Under the pieces are notes generated by a model. That model was not told where the DNA came from. It made no database searches and saw only the letters and a list, made by a program, of their open reading frames with translations. Position numbers and translations under genes: made by a program. Shown here piece after piece: positions 15,727-23,916 of a DNA stretch of 44,375 nucleotides (positions are counted from its first letter, which is position 1; every line of letters begins with the position of its first letter). The DNA comes from Candidatus Berkelbacteria bacterium CG_4_9_14_3_um_filter_39_23 (GTDB taxonomy: Bacteria; Patescibacteriota; UBA1384; GWA2-35-9; CG2-30-39-44). The stretch is from the NCBI GenBank assembly GCA_002789815.1, contig PFTZ01000046.1:1-44375 (forward strand), in the 5' to 3' direction.

Positions 15727-16055
15727 TTTTTAAGTTTTGGCTGGGGCGTTTTTTTATCTTTAACGGATGTCTTTGGTTTGGTTGTATTTGCCTTTTTTAC
15801 TGCTGACTTTGATTTTCTTGGGGCAAGTTTTTGCGGTTTTAGGGTTTTAAAAAGCCGTGATTTGATCCTAGACGCTTTTTGCATAGATATCAGTCTCACC
15901 TTTGAAGCTTTGTCGATTTTCGAAACGATAGTTGATAAATTTTCTACTGTCGCTTTTTTAATAAGTATGGCTAACGTTTTTTTTTGATATTTATTATGCG
16001 CTTCACGCCTTTTAGTTTGGCGCAATGCTTTTTTAGCTGATTTAATAATTGGCAT
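15723..16055 (-). CDS. rpsT: 30S ribosomal protein S20
   Basis: Binds the bottom of the 16S body. The start at 16055 is chosen because the S20 N-terminus MPIIKSAKKALRQTKRRE begins there. The core (NLSTIVSKIDKASK, then ASRIKSRLFK) matches S20, and about 30 extra C-terminal residues rich in Lys, Pro and Thr (SKSAVKKANTTKPKTSVKDK) extend it to 110. A TTGCAA-17-TATGAT promoter lies about 75 bases upstream. It is followed by lepB with an overlapping start. Confidence 0.9.
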   Translation of the reverse strand: MPIIKSAKKALRQTKRREAHNKYQKKTLAILIKKATVENLSTIVSKIDKASKVRLISMQKASRIKSRLFKTLKPQKLAPRKSKSAVKKANTTKPKTSVKDKKTPQPKLKK

Positions 16056-16128
16056 AATCGCTTCGCTAAATGCATAATTCAAAATGAAAAATGCAAAATT
16101 TTAGTTTGAATATTTATTTTATAAAACA

Positions 16129-16157
16129 ATCATAACAAATTTTGCGGGTGATTGCAA
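16129..16157 (-). promoter_or_regulatory. Promoter for rpsT-lepB
   Basis: Read on the minus strand: TTGCAA (16157-16152), a 17-base spacer and TATGAT (16134-16129). Transcription would start near 16122, about 67 bases before the rpsT ATG. Confidence 0.7.
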
Positions 16158-16218
16158 GGATCATGAAATTTAGAAATGCTAAATTTTAAATCTTACGTCT
16201 GATTTCTGATCCATACCC

Positions 16219-16246
16219 TTGACGAAAAATTTATTTTTGTTATAGT
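16219..16246 (+). promoter_or_regulatory. Promoter for the nrnA-like gene, giving an almost leaderless transcript
   Basis: TTGACG (16219-16224), 16-base spacer, TATAGT (16241-16246). The ATG is at 16256, so the transcript would begin only a few bases before the start codon and no Shine-Dalgarno is present. Confidence 0.75.
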
Positions 16247-16255
16247 CATATTCTT

Positions 16256-17416
16256 ATGGAACTTTCTTCAAAACAACAAGCTATCGAGCTTATCAAAAAA
16301 TCGCAAAAGATTCTGTTGGTCACTCACAAAAATCCTGACGGAGACGCAATCGGTTCTATTCTAGCATTTAAAATCGCGCTTCAGACACTAGGAAAAGAAG
16401 TGGTGGCTGTTTGCCCGTGCTCAGGGACTATGCCAGATAATATGAATTTTTTAAAAGATATTGACAAATTGCAATTTAACATTGAGTCATCTAAAGATTT
16501 TGTTATCACGCTTGACACAACCGAAGCAGAGGTGCAAAAATTGGGCTATAAACAAAAGCCGGAAGACAATAAATTAAATATCGTAGTTACACTTTCGTCC
16601 GGGCAATTGAAGCCAGAAAATGTGTCTTTTGGGAAATCGGCTTTTGGTTTTGACTTGGTCGTAGTGCTTGATTCGCCTGACCTTGAAAGGTTGGGTGATT
16701 TTTTTGACCAACATACAGAATTATTTTACGAGATACCGCTGATTAACATTGATCATCACTCGTCAAATGATTATTTTGGAAAAGTTAATTGGGTTGATAT
16801 AGCAGCTACTTCCACTTGTGAAATTTTAGTAGCGTTGCTTGAAGCTTTGGGGCAAGGAAATCAATTATTTAACGAAGAAGTTGCTACTGCTTTGCTAACG
16901 GGAATAATAACAGACACAGGTAGTTTTCAAAATGTAAATACCACCCCTAAGTCATTTACCGTTGCGGCGCAACTAGTGGCGCTGGGCGCTCGACAGCAAG
17001 ATATTATTACAAGTATTTTTCGGACCAAATCAATCACCACGTTAAAAATTTGGGGGAAAGTTTTAACCAACTTAAAAGACGAAGGTAGGTTGCGGTTTGT
17101 TTGGTCAACTGCGTCAAAAGATGAAATAAATGAAGTGGGCGCAAATTTGAGCGAAGTGGGCGGAGTAGTTGATGAGTTATTGAAAAGTGTGCCAGATACA
17201 GATTTTTCTTTGCTTATTACTGAGCGTAATGGCAATATTCACGGAAGCTTGCGCGCCACTAAAAAGAATATTGATGTTGCCACTATCGCTGGTATGTTTG
17301 GCGGTGGCGGGCACCCTCAGGCAGCGGCTTTTGATATCAAAGACGGGCGTGGCTTGGAGGATGTTGCGCGTGAAGTTGTCTCTAGGATTAGAACTCATCA
17401 GAGCAACCGAGTTTAG
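16256..17416 (+). CDS. DHH-family phosphoesterase, NrnA-like (nano-RNase / pAp phosphatase)
   Basis: Predicted to degrade very short RNAs and/or dephosphorylate 3'-phosphoadenosine 5'-phosphate. The 386-residue product shows the DHH metal motifs: THKNPDGDAIGS (about residues 22-33), VVVLDSPDLERLG, INIDHHSSNDYFG and GIITDTGSFQNVNT, and the C-terminal DHHA1 domain with GGGGHPQAAAF. Between the first two motifs there is an insertion of about 50 residues (about 75-125) compared with a typical roughly 320-residue NrnA. The gene seems to be translated from a leaderless message. Whether it acts on RNA, pAp or both is not visible in the sequence. Confidence 0.88.
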   Translation: MELSSKQQAIELIKKSQKILLVTHKNPDGDAIGSILAFKIALQTLGKEVVAVCPCSGTMPDNMNFLKDIDKLQFNIESSKDFVITLDTTEAEVQKLGYKQKPEDNKLNIVVTLSSGQLKPENVSFGKSAFGFDLVVVLDSPDLERLGDFFDQHTELFYEIPLINIDHHSSNDYFGKVNWVDIAATSTCEILVALLEALGQGNQLFNEEVATALLTGIITDTGSFQNVNTTPKSFTVAAQLVALGARQQDIITSIFRTKSITTLKIWGKVLTNLKDEGRLRFVWSTASKDEINEVGANLSEVGGVVDELLKSVPDTDFSLLITERNGNIHGSLRATKKNIDVATIAGMFGGGGHPQAAAFDIKDGRGLEDVAREVVSRIRTHQSNRV

Positions 17417-17423
17417 TATTCAT

Positions 17424-17464
17424 TTGCAAATAAAAGCGATTGTGCTAATATAATTTTAAGGAGG
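17424..17464 (+). promoter_or_regulatory. Promoter and ribosome-binding site for the pfkB-type gene
   Basis: TTGCAA (17424-17429) followed by TGC plus TAATAT (17446-17451; alternative TATAAT at 17449-17454), an extended -10 arrangement. AAGGAGG at 17458-17464 precedes the ATG at 17468. The -10 and Shine-Dalgarno are so close that the start of transcription would fall at or within the ribosome-binding site. Confidence 0.5.
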
Positions 17465-17467
17465 TAG

Positions 17468-18439
17468 ATGCTTGATTTTATCGTTATAGGAGATACAACA
17501 TTGGATGTTTTTTTAATTGTGCATGAATACAAATTGATGTTTGACATTAAAAAGGAAAACAAATATCTGTGCGTGAACTATGCTGACAAAGTGCCAGTTG
17601 ACACAATCAAGGAAATTATTGCAGGGAACGCGCCGAATGCAGTGGTGGCTACCTCTCGCGCTGGGCTTCGGGTAGCAATCGTAACACAAATGGGCGAAGA
17701 TCAAACAGCTGGGCTAGCCAAAGAAATGTTTGAAAAAGAAAAAGTTGGACTTCAGTATTTTCAAAAAGAAGCAGGGACAAAAAGTAATTATTCAACCGTT
17801 ATTGCGGTTGATGGCGAGCGAACAATTTTAATTTATCATACTAAGCGCGACTATAAATTGCCACAGCTTGAGAAAGCTAAATGGGTGTATTTAACTTCAA
17901 TGGCAAAAGGGTCGGAAGTTATTTTTAACGAATTAGCTGACTATATTAAAAAAAACAAGGTTAAATTGTGCTATCAGCCGGGAACTTTTCAGCTTCGCCT
18001 GATGCCCGAAAAATCAAAATCGATTTTAAGATGTACCGAGCTTTTTGTGGTTAATCGCGACGAGGCAATCCAGTACACCAATTCAAAATCAGATATTGAG
18101 ATCAAGGATTTATTTCAAAAAATTGCCCAATTAGGTCCTAAAAAAATCGTGATTACTGACGGAACCAAGGGCTCATATGCCTGGGACGGCAAGGATTATT
18201 GGCAAATGGGAATTTTGAAAGAGATTCCTAGAAAAGAAGCCACTGGCGCTGGCGATGCCTATACTTCGGGTATGGCGATTTCTTTAGCCAAAGGATTTGA
18301 TATGGCAGAAAGTATGCGTCAGGCGCATTTTAATTCCTCGTCAGTTATCCAATTTATTGGCGGACAAGAAGGGCTTTTAACAGAAAAAGGTTATCAAGAG
18401 TGGGGGAGAAAATATCAGATAAAAGCAAAGAAATTTTAA
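17468..18439 (+). CDS. PfkB-family sugar kinase
   Basis: ATP-dependent kinase of the ribokinase/PfkB superfamily. The 323-residue product starts with DFIVIGDTTLDVFL, has the substrate-loop region NAPNAVVATSRAGLRVAIVTQMGEDQTAG, and the family signature near the C-terminus, ATGAGDAYTSGMAISLAKG, whose Asp is the catalytic base. The first glycine pair typical of sugar-binding GGN is replaced by GNAPNA, as in several divergent members. A strong AAGGAGG lies upstream. The substrate could be a sugar, sugar phosphate or nucleoside; the neighbouring aldolase and GAPDH make a glycolytic sugar phosphate possible but unproven. Confidence 0.85.
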   Translation: MLDFIVIGDTTLDVFLIVHEYKLMFDIKKENKYLCVNYADKVPVDTIKEIIAGNAPNAVVATSRAGLRVAIVTQMGEDQTAGLAKEMFEKEKVGLQYFQKEAGTKSNYSTVIAVDGERTILIYHTKRDYKLPQLEKAKWVYLTSMAKGSEVIFNELADYIKKNKVKLCYQPGTFQLRLMPEKSKSILRCTELFVVNRDEAIQYTNSKSDIEIKDLFQKIAQLGPKKIVITDGTKGSYAWDGKDYWQMGILKEIPRKEATGAGDAYTSGMAISLAKGFDMAESMRQAHFNSSSVIQFIGGQEGLLTEKGYQEWGRKYQIKAKKF

Positions 18440-18530
18440 TTTGCCAAATTTCATATTCTTAAGAGTCTGAGATTCGAACCAGAGTCTAAGGCTGATAAGA
18501 AAAACAAAACATACAATTTTAGGAGAATTT

Positions 18531-19499
18531 ATGAATATAAAAAAAGTTTTTATTTGCCGACCGATTCCAGAGATTGCAGAGGAAATGTTAAAAAAAGCCG
18601 GTATTCAGGTTGAAAAAAATCCGCTTGATAAAATTTTGTCGCCTGACGAGCTCAAGAAAAAAGTAGCTGGAATGGACGCGGTTTTGTCTTTACTTTCAGA
18701 TAAAATCACCGCAGAGGTTTTAGCGTCAGCTGGTTCGCAACTTAAAATTGTGGCAAATTACGCGGTGGGAGTGGACAATATTGATATTAGAGCTTGCCAA
18801 GCCCAAGGCGTGATGGTTACCAATACGCCCGATGTTTTGACGGAGGCAGTGGCAGAACATGTTTTGGCTTTGACATTGGCGGTTACCCGTCGAGTGGTAG
18901 AGGCTGATCGTTTTACTCGCCGAGGTGAATTCAAGCAGTGGATGCCACTTGGTTTTATTGGTCCGTCGCTTTTTGGAAAAACGATGGGAATTATTGGTAT
19001 GGGCAGGATTGGATCTTTGACCGGTGAGATGGCTCATAGCGGATTCAAGATGAAGGTAATCTATTTTGACCTCAAGCGCGACAAAGAGTTTGAGAATAAA
19101 ACTGGCGCTAAGTTTGCGTCGATTGCCAAATTATTAAAAAATGCGGACGTGGTGAGCCTGAACGTTCCACTAACCCCCAAGACCAAGCACCTAATTTCTA
19201 GCCAAGAATTTAAACAGATGAAACAAACCGCCACTTTAATCAACACTAGCCGAGGTCCGGTAGTGGATGAAAAAGCGCTGGTATCTGCGCTGAAAAGTAA
19301 AGAGATTTGGGGCGCTGGGCTGGATGTATTTGAGGAGGAGCCGAAAGTCAACCCAGAGCTTATCAAAATGGATAATGTGGTTTTAACGCCTCATATTGCT
19401 TCGGCAACAAGCGAGGCGCGCGACGCGATGGCAGAGGTGGCGGCAAAAAATATTATTGCGGTTTTGGGTGGTAAGAAGCCATTGAATCAGGTTTGTTAA
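18531..19499 (+). CDS. D-isomer-specific 2-hydroxyacid dehydrogenase
   Basis: NAD(P)-dependent oxidoreductase interconverting a 2-oxoacid and D-2-hydroxyacid; the glyoxylate/hydroxypyruvate reductase and phosphoglycerate dehydrogenase branches fit best. The 322-residue product has the Rossmann GMGRIGSLTG (about residues 152-161), the INTSRGPVVDEKALVSAL segment with the catalytic Arg, the Glu-containing DVFEEEPKVNP and the catalytic His in LTPHIASAT. There is no ACT domain, so allosteric control of the SerA kind is absent. GGAGA precedes the ATG. The physiological substrate cannot be told from sequence. Confidence 0.88.
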   Translation: MNIKKVFICRPIPEIAEEMLKKAGIQVEKNPLDKILSPDELKKKVAGMDAVLSLLSDKITAEVLASAGSQLKIVANYAVGVDNIDIRACQAQGVMVTNTPDVLTEAVAEHVLALTLAVTRRVVEADRFTRRGEFKQWMPLGFIGPSLFGKTMGIIGMGRIGSLTGEMAHSGFKMKVIYFDLKRDKEFENKTGAKFASIAKLLKNADVVSLNVPLTPKTKHLISSQEFKQMKQTATLINTSRGPVVDEKALVSALKSKEIWGAGLDVFEEEPKVNPELIKMDNVVLTPHIASATSEARDAMAEVAAKNIIAVLGGKKPLNQVC

Positions 19500-19630
19500 A
19501 AATCTCAAAATGCAAATCTTAAATCTCGAAGCTTGTCCCGAGCGAAGTTGAGGGATGACAATTCAAAATTCAAAATTTTTATGTTAGTTAATCTAAATAA
19601 AATTTTAACAATTATATCAAGGAGGCCATT

Positions 19631-20287
19631 ATGTCGACAGAAATGGTGGGTTCGCCCGAATTAGAAGGAGCTATGCAGAAACCACTCGAATTAGCGTCTA
19701 GACTGTATGCACCAGATCAATCATTGCCCGTGTCAGATGTAGGAAAATACAAGGAAAATGCTCAGCAAGCACAACTATGCTTTGAGGAGATAACCAAAAA
19801 ACAAGCAAGCGAGCCAGCTCGTTTAGAGTTCCTAAAAAAATTTGGTTTTGATCCTAAAGAATTAGAGGGAAAAGGAAAAGAACTAAGAGCTTCATTTGAT
19901 CCGGTCGGTATGCTTGACAATGCCGAAATGAAAAGAAGGTATGCTTTATTATTTACTCCTACGGCAATGGGGCAGATAAGTCATTCTGACTTATCGGTAG
20001 GGCTAAAAGCAGAAATGACCCGTCAGGGTAGAAAATTGATACGGGCTATAGTGGACAATAATCCTAACGCGATTTTTGAAACAGACGATCCGGCAGTGAA
20101 CGCAGATGATATAAAAAAATTCGTACAAACAAGAAATGAGGACCCAGAAAAGAGTCGCGAGGTTGCCGAGCAGGGTATGGTAAATATTCACGGGGAAAAT
20201 AAAGGGGAGATAAAAAACTTCAATATGTATTATCCAGAGCATTACTTTTCAAAGCAACAAAATTATAAGGTATGCTTACCAATTTAA
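19631..20287 (+). CDS. Protein of unknown function, 218 aa
   Basis: I do not recognise this protein. It has an ideal start (AAGGAGG 7 bases ahead of ATG 19631), is acidic and hydrophilic, has no membrane segment or signal peptide and looks mainly helical (KENAQQAQLCFEEITKKQA, ARLEFLKKFGFDPKELEG). Its last 16 bases overlap the aldolase start, implying translational coupling to fba. Its position as the first gene of the fba-gap-gdh run suggests a link with central carbon metabolism or simply shared transcription. The 130-base gap upstream holds repeat-like sequence (AAATCTCAAA, GAGGGATGACA). Confidence 0.65.
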   Translation: MSTEMVGSPELEGAMQKPLELASRLYAPDQSLPVSDVGKYKENAQQAQLCFEEITKKQASEPARLEFLKKFGFDPKELEGKGKELRASFDPVGMLDNAEMKRRYALLFTPTAMGQISHSDLSVGLKAEMTRQGRKLIRAIVDNNPNAIFETDDPAVNADDIKKFVQTRNEDPEKSREVAEQGMVNIHGENKGEIKNFNMYYPEHYFSKQQNYKVCLPI

Positions 20288-21114
20288 ATAAAATTCTATC
20301 AGATGCTCGCAAAGGTGGCTATGCCATTGCCCAGTTTAATTTTTCCGATTTGGAAGTGGCGCAAGGCATTGCCGAGGGAGCGAGCGAGATGGGTTCATCG
20401 GTGATTTTTGGCGCTTCAGAAAAAGCGATTGAGTATGCGGGGATTGAAAATTTAGTGGATATTGTTAAAAATTTATCCGAGCAGTTTTCTCAAATTCCGA
20501 TGGCACTCCACCTTGATCATGGTAAAACTTTTGAAATTTGCCAAAAAGCGATTGAAGCTGGCTTTACTTCGGTGATGGTTGATGGTTCCAAACATCCGTT
20601 TGAGGAAAATATTAAACTGACCAGAAAAGTAGTAGAGTTTGCTAAAGGCAAGGATATTAGTGTTGAAGGCGAGCTGGGAATGGTGGCAGATTTAAAGAAA
20701 TTAGAGATAGATAAAGATGCAATCGTTTTTCCAACAGGAGAACAAGCTCGAGAATTTATTGAAAAAACCGGAGTGGATGCGTTGGCGGTGGGGCTGGGAA
20801 CAGCCCACGGCTTGCCATTGCCAGATGAAAGAATTCATTTTGCTGTTTTGAAAGAGGTGGCGGACGCGGTTTCAGCGCCACTGGTCCTCCACGGCGGATC
20901 CAATTTACCAACTTTTGACGTAAAAAAAGCGGTCAAGATGGGGGTTTGCAAAGTCAATGTTGACACCGAGCTTCGCCAGGCGTTCACTGGGGCTATCAGA
21001 AAAGATTTGAAAGATAAAGCCACGCTTGACCCGCGCGAGTATTTGGGCGATGCAAGAGAAGCTATCAAACAAGCAGTGATTAGAAAAATAAAAGAGATAA
21101 ATGGAGAACATTAG
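20272..21114 (+). CDS. fba: Class II fructose-bisphosphate aldolase
   Basis: Zinc-dependent cleavage of fructose 1,6-bisphosphate to dihydroxyacetone phosphate and glyceraldehyde 3-phosphate. The 280-residue product has ALHLDHGKT (Asp82 and zinc ligand His83), VEGELGMV, the zinc ligand in GLGTAHGLP and LVLHGGSNLP, and a phosphate-binding VCKVNVDTELR. Length fits the short FbaA/GatY/KbaY group, so a tagatose-bisphosphate specificity cannot be excluded. It overlaps the 218-aa gene upstream and a 57-aa ORF downstream, which in turn overlaps GAPDH, the next enzyme of glycolysis. Confidence 0.93.
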   Translation: MLTNLNKILSDARKGGYAIAQFNFSDLEVAQGIAEGASEMGSSVIFGASEKAIEYAGIENLVDIVKNLSEQFSQIPMALHLDHGKTFEICQKAIEAGFTSVMVDGSKHPFEENIKLTRKVVEFAKGKDISVEGELGMVADLKKLEIDKDAIVFPTGEQAREFIEKTGVDALAVGLGTAHGLPLPDERIHFAVLKEVADAVSAPLVLHGGSNLPTFDVKKAVKMGVCKVNVDTELRQAFTGAIRKDLKDKATLDPREYLGDAREAIKQAVIRKIKEINGEH

Positions 21115-21274
21115 TATAGAAGATTCAGAACAATTTGGTTCCGATCCTAGCCTTAGTGTCGAAGACGAGATGGAGGAAATACGACAACGCCAAGAAGAAA
21201 GAGCTCATAAAGCCAAGAAAAAAATAGAAGAAGTTTTAAATAAGTATGAAGGAGAGAAAAATGAACAAAATTAA
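21101..21274 (+). CDS. Small coiled-coil-like ORF (57 aa) between fba and gap
   Basis: An open frame from ATG 21101 to TAA 21272-21274, starting MENISIEDSEQFGSDPSL. It overlaps the fba end by 14 bases and the gap start by 14 bases, and fills the whole 146-base gap. The product is strongly charged: an acidic first half, then heptad-like helix (EEIRQRQEERAHKAKKKIEE) that could form a coiled coil. The two-way overlap suggests translational coupling and a real small gene. Function is unknown. Confidence 0.6.
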   Translation: MENISIEDSEQFGSDPSLSVEDEMEEIRQRQEERAHKAKKKIEEVLNKYEGEKNEQN

Positions 21275-22277
21275 AGTCGCGATCAATGGTTTTGGTCGGA
21301 TCGGCAGGAGCGCGTTTAAAATCGCGTTTGATAAATTTCCTGATAAAATCGAGGTGGTGGCGATCAATGATCTAGCAGATAATGCCACGCTCGCGCATCT
21401 TTTAAAATATGATAGCAACTATGGAGTTTGGGGGCATCAGACCAGCTCAAGCGATGACGCGGTTATGGTAGATGGAAAAAAAATTAAAGCGCTGGCGGAA
21501 AAAGAACCAGATAAATTACCCTGGAAAGAATTAGATGTAGATGTGGTTTTAGAATGCACGGGCGTTTTTACTGAAAAAGATAAAGCGGCGCTTCACCTGA
21601 AAGCTGGCGCTAAAAAAGTAATTATCAGCGCTCCGTCCAAGGGCGATAATCCCGCCCTCACTTATGTTTTGGGAGTGAACGAGACAGGCGATGAAGATAT
21701 AATCAACAACGGCTCTTGCACGACGAATTGCATCTCCCCGATAATGAAAGTGTTAGAAGAAAATTTAGGGGTAGAAAAAGCATTTATGACCACAGTTCAT
21801 GCCTATACTGCCGACCAAAGTTTGCAGGATGCGCCTCATCATGATTTGCATCGGGCGCGCGCCGCCACGGAAAATATCGTGCCAACTACGACTGGGGCGG
21901 CAATCGCTTCAACTGAAGTTATCCCTAGCTTAAAGGGAAAATTTGACGGTATGGCGATCCGAGTGCCAGTGCCGGTTGGCTCAATTTCTGATATTACCGC
22001 TTTAGTGAAAAAGGATATAACAGTTGAAAAGTTAAATAAAATGTTTATACTGGTAGCTAAGGAGGAAAGATTTCAGGGAATTTTAACCACTACTAATGAG
22101 CCGGTTGTATCTACCGATATTATTGGTTCGTCATATTCCGCCATTGTTGATTTGGGTTTGACGCGCGTTGTGGCTGGTAACCTTGTCAAAATTTTCGCTT
22201 GGTATGACAACGAATGGGGATATTCTACAAGATTGGTGGAACAGGTGGCAAGCGCGGGACAAGTTTTTAAGATTTGA
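21261..22277 (+). CDS. gap: Glyceraldehyde-3-phosphate dehydrogenase, type I
   Basis: Phosphorylating glycolytic dehydrogenase. The start at 21261 is chosen because MNKIKVAINGFGRIGR begins there with GGAGA upstream; an ATG 15 bases earlier is in frame but lies on the ribosome-binding site. The 338-residue product has the NAD-binding GFGRIGR, the catalytic cysteine in NNGSCTTNC (Cys153), the catalytic His region TTVHAYTADQSLQDAPHHD, and the C-terminal WYDNEWGYSTR. All key residues and the normal length are present. It lies directly downstream of the aldolase, giving two consecutive glycolytic steps in one operon. Confidence 0.97.
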   Translation: MNKIKVAINGFGRIGRSAFKIAFDKFPDKIEVVAINDLADNATLAHLLKYDSNYGVWGHQTSSSDDAVMVDGKKIKALAEKEPDKLPWKELDVDVVLECTGVFTEKDKAALHLKAGAKKVIISAPSKGDNPALTYVLGVNETGDEDIINNGSCTTNCISPIMKVLEENLGVEKAFMTTVHAYTADQSLQDAPHHDLHRARAATENIVPTTTGAAIASTEVIPSLKGKFDGMAIRVPVPVGSISDITALVKKDITVEKLNKMFILVAKEERFQGILTTTNEPVVSTDIIGSSYSAIVDLGLTRVVAGNLVKIFAWYDNEWGYSTRLVEQVASAGQVFKI

Positions 22278-22286
22278 AATTTTATT

Positions 22287-23510
22287 ATGACTTCCTATCA
22301 AACTTTTATTTCTAACTTGGAAAAAGCGGGTGAGAAGCTGGGTAAGAAGCCGGTAGATTTTGAGGAACTAAAAATTCCGGAGAGAATTATTGAGGTTAAT
22401 TTTTTGTTTAAGGGTGAGATAATCACTGGCTGGCGCGTTCAGCATAATTCTAAACTCGGTCCTTACAAAGGCGGATTCCGTTATCATCCGGACATGAATT
22501 TAAGTGAAGCTAAAACATTGGCGGCTCTAATGACAATGAAATGCGCGGTGATGGATTTGCCGTTTGGCGGAGCTAAAGGCGGGCTTAGAATTAACCCAGC
22601 TAAATATACTAAAGAAGAACTAAAAAAAATTACCGAATTATTTATTCAAAGAATTGCGGATTTTATTGGACCGAATAAAGATATTCCAGCGCCAGATGTC
22701 AATACTAACTCGGAAACAATGGGCTGGATAGAGCGCGAGTATTCAAAGATTGTCGGCAAGAAAATCCCAGCAGTTGTTACCGGCAAAGCGATTGGAGCTG
22801 GTGGGTCTGAAGGGCGCGAAGAAGCAACCGGACTCGGCGGAGCTATCATTCTTGACGAAGCGATTAAAATTTTTAAAAAAAACCCACAAGATCTAACGGT
22901 TGCTATTCAAGGGTTTGGCAATGTGGGCATGCATTTAGCCAGGGAGTTGGACCAGCGAGGATATAAAGTAGTGGCGATCGCTGAAGCAAATGGAGGCACC
23001 TACCACCAAAATGGCTTAGATATTCAGCAGACTATGAAAGCCACTATGAAGCGAGAAATTTTAAAGCACACCTGTTATTGCAAAGAAGGAAATTGCAGTT
23101 TAGCAGATTGCAAATTAGTGGACGCGGATAAAGTGCTGGAACAAAAAGTGGATATTGTAGTGCCGGCAGCGATTGATAACCAAATAAATATGCATAATAT
23201 GAAACGAATCAAAGCCAAGATAATTTTAGAAATGGCAAATAACGGTATTACGCAAGAAGCGGAAGAATTTTTACAAAAAAATAAAGTGATGATAATCCCT
23301 GATGTGCTAGCCAACGCCGGTGGCGTGACTGTTTCGTATTTTGAGTGGAAGCAAAATATGGAGAAAAAACAATGGGAAAAAGCAAGGATTTTAACGCAAC
23401 TCGAAGAGATGATGAAATCTTCGTGGGATAAGGTAATCGCGCTTTCTAAGCAACACAATGCTAGCCTACGCGAAGCGTCCTATATTTTAGCCCTTGACAG
23501 ATTACTCTAA
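22287..23510 (+). CDS. gdhA: Glu/Leu/Phe/Val dehydrogenase family (glutamate dehydrogenase)
   Basis: NAD(P)-linked reversible oxidative deamination, most likely glutamate to 2-oxoglutarate and ammonia. The 407-residue product has the substrate region GPYKGGFRYHPDMNLSEAK, the catalytic-lysine motif LPFGGAKGGLR, the APDVNTNSETMGWI segment, the Rossmann AIQGFGNVGMHLA and the C-terminal VLANAGGVTVSYFEW. Residues about 262-274 contain CYCKEGNCSLADC, four cysteines in a CxCxxxxCxxxxC pattern in the cofactor domain, unusual for well-known GDHs and possibly metal-binding. It is 9 bases behind gap without a Shine-Dalgarno. A promoter-like element (23494-23523) overlaps its end. Confidence 0.92.
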   Translation: MTSYQTFISNLEKAGEKLGKKPVDFEELKIPERIIEVNFLFKGEIITGWRVQHNSKLGPYKGGFRYHPDMNLSEAKTLAALMTMKCAVMDLPFGGAKGGLRINPAKYTKEELKKITELFIQRIADFIGPNKDIPAPDVNTNSETMGWIEREYSKIVGKKIPAVVTGKAIGAGGSEGREEATGLGGAIILDEAIKIFKKNPQDLTVAIQGFGNVGMHLARELDQRGYKVVAIAEANGGTYHQNGLDIQQTMKATMKREILKHTCYCKEGNCSLADCKLVDADKVLEQKVDIVVPAAIDNQINMHNMKRIKAKIILEMANNGITQEAEEFLQKNKVMIIPDVLANAGGVTVSYFEWKQNMEKKQWEKARILTQLEEMMKSSWDKVIALSKQHNASLREASYILALDRLL

Positions 23511-23523
23511 TTTTTGGTAAGAT
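23494..23523 (+). promoter_or_regulatory. Candidate promoter overlapping the gdh end, facing 16S
   Basis: TTGACA (23494-23499), an 18-base spacer and TAAGAT (23518-23523). It lies about 490 bases before 16S. It could drive a long leader containing the 166-base foldback; the alternative is a start closer to 16S near TAATAT 23775-23780. Confidence 0.4.
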
Positions 23524-23593
23524 AGGATTATTCAATTAATACAATTAGTTGTGCGAGCTCGTCCCAAAATGTGCTTTTGCGGTAGAATTCGGT

Positions 23594-23610
23594 AATTTGC
23601 AGTAAAAATG
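23594..23610 (+). repeat. 17-base shared leader motif, copy 1
   Basis: AATTTGCAGTAAAAATG occurs here and identically at 30274-30290 upstream of the MscS-like gene. A related TTAATTGCAGTAGAAAAG occurs inside the foldback at about 23740-23757. Confidence 0.55.
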
Positions 23611-23612
23611 AC

Positions 23613-23778
23613 ATTAGACTCATTACGAAATAATTTTTCGTAGCGAAATTAAATAATTTTGAGCGAAAACAATAAAGAGTGAGGAAAGCGTAACAGGGTT
23701 ACGCTACGAGCTCTGAATTGTTTTTTAGCCAAAATTTGTTAATTGCAGTAGAAAAGATTATTTCGTAATGAGTCTAAT
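23613..23778. repeat. 166-bp foldback (long imperfect palindrome) upstream of 16S
   Basis: The outer 22 bases (ATTAGACTCATTACGAAATAAT, 23613-23634) are a perfect inverted copy of 23757-23778. The arms keep pairing inward with interruptions for about 80 bases to a central AGCGTAAC-AGG-GTTACGCT. There is no reading frame of note. It is either a small foldback/MITE-like insertion or a giant RNA stem in the 16S leader. Its right edge supplies TAATAT (23775-23780), a possible -10 for 16S. The remaining stretch 23779-24017 holds a boxA-like motif, two small hairpins (GTGGTA/TACCAC at 23809-23826; AAATTCC/GGAATTT near 23853) and the pre-16S stem. Confidence 0.8.
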
Positions 23779-23798
23779 ATGAGGCGAGCTTTATACGA

Positions 23799-23808
23799 AC
23801 TTTAACAA
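23799..23808 (+). promoter_or_regulatory. boxA-like antitermination motif in the 16S leader
   Basis: ACTTTAACAA resembles the core of the rRNA boxA (CTCTTTAACA) used by Nus factors. The same ten bases, preceded by AGGCGAG within about 20 bases, occur in the 23S leader at 31375-31384, which supports a common rRNA leader function. Confidence 0.6.
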
Positions 23809-23916
23809 GTGGTATGTTTGTACCACATCAAGATTTAAATACGCCAATATTCAAAATTCCGTAAGTTTGGAATTTGTATCTTGAAATTTAAAATTTTTCC
23901 GTCATCAGGCGGAACT

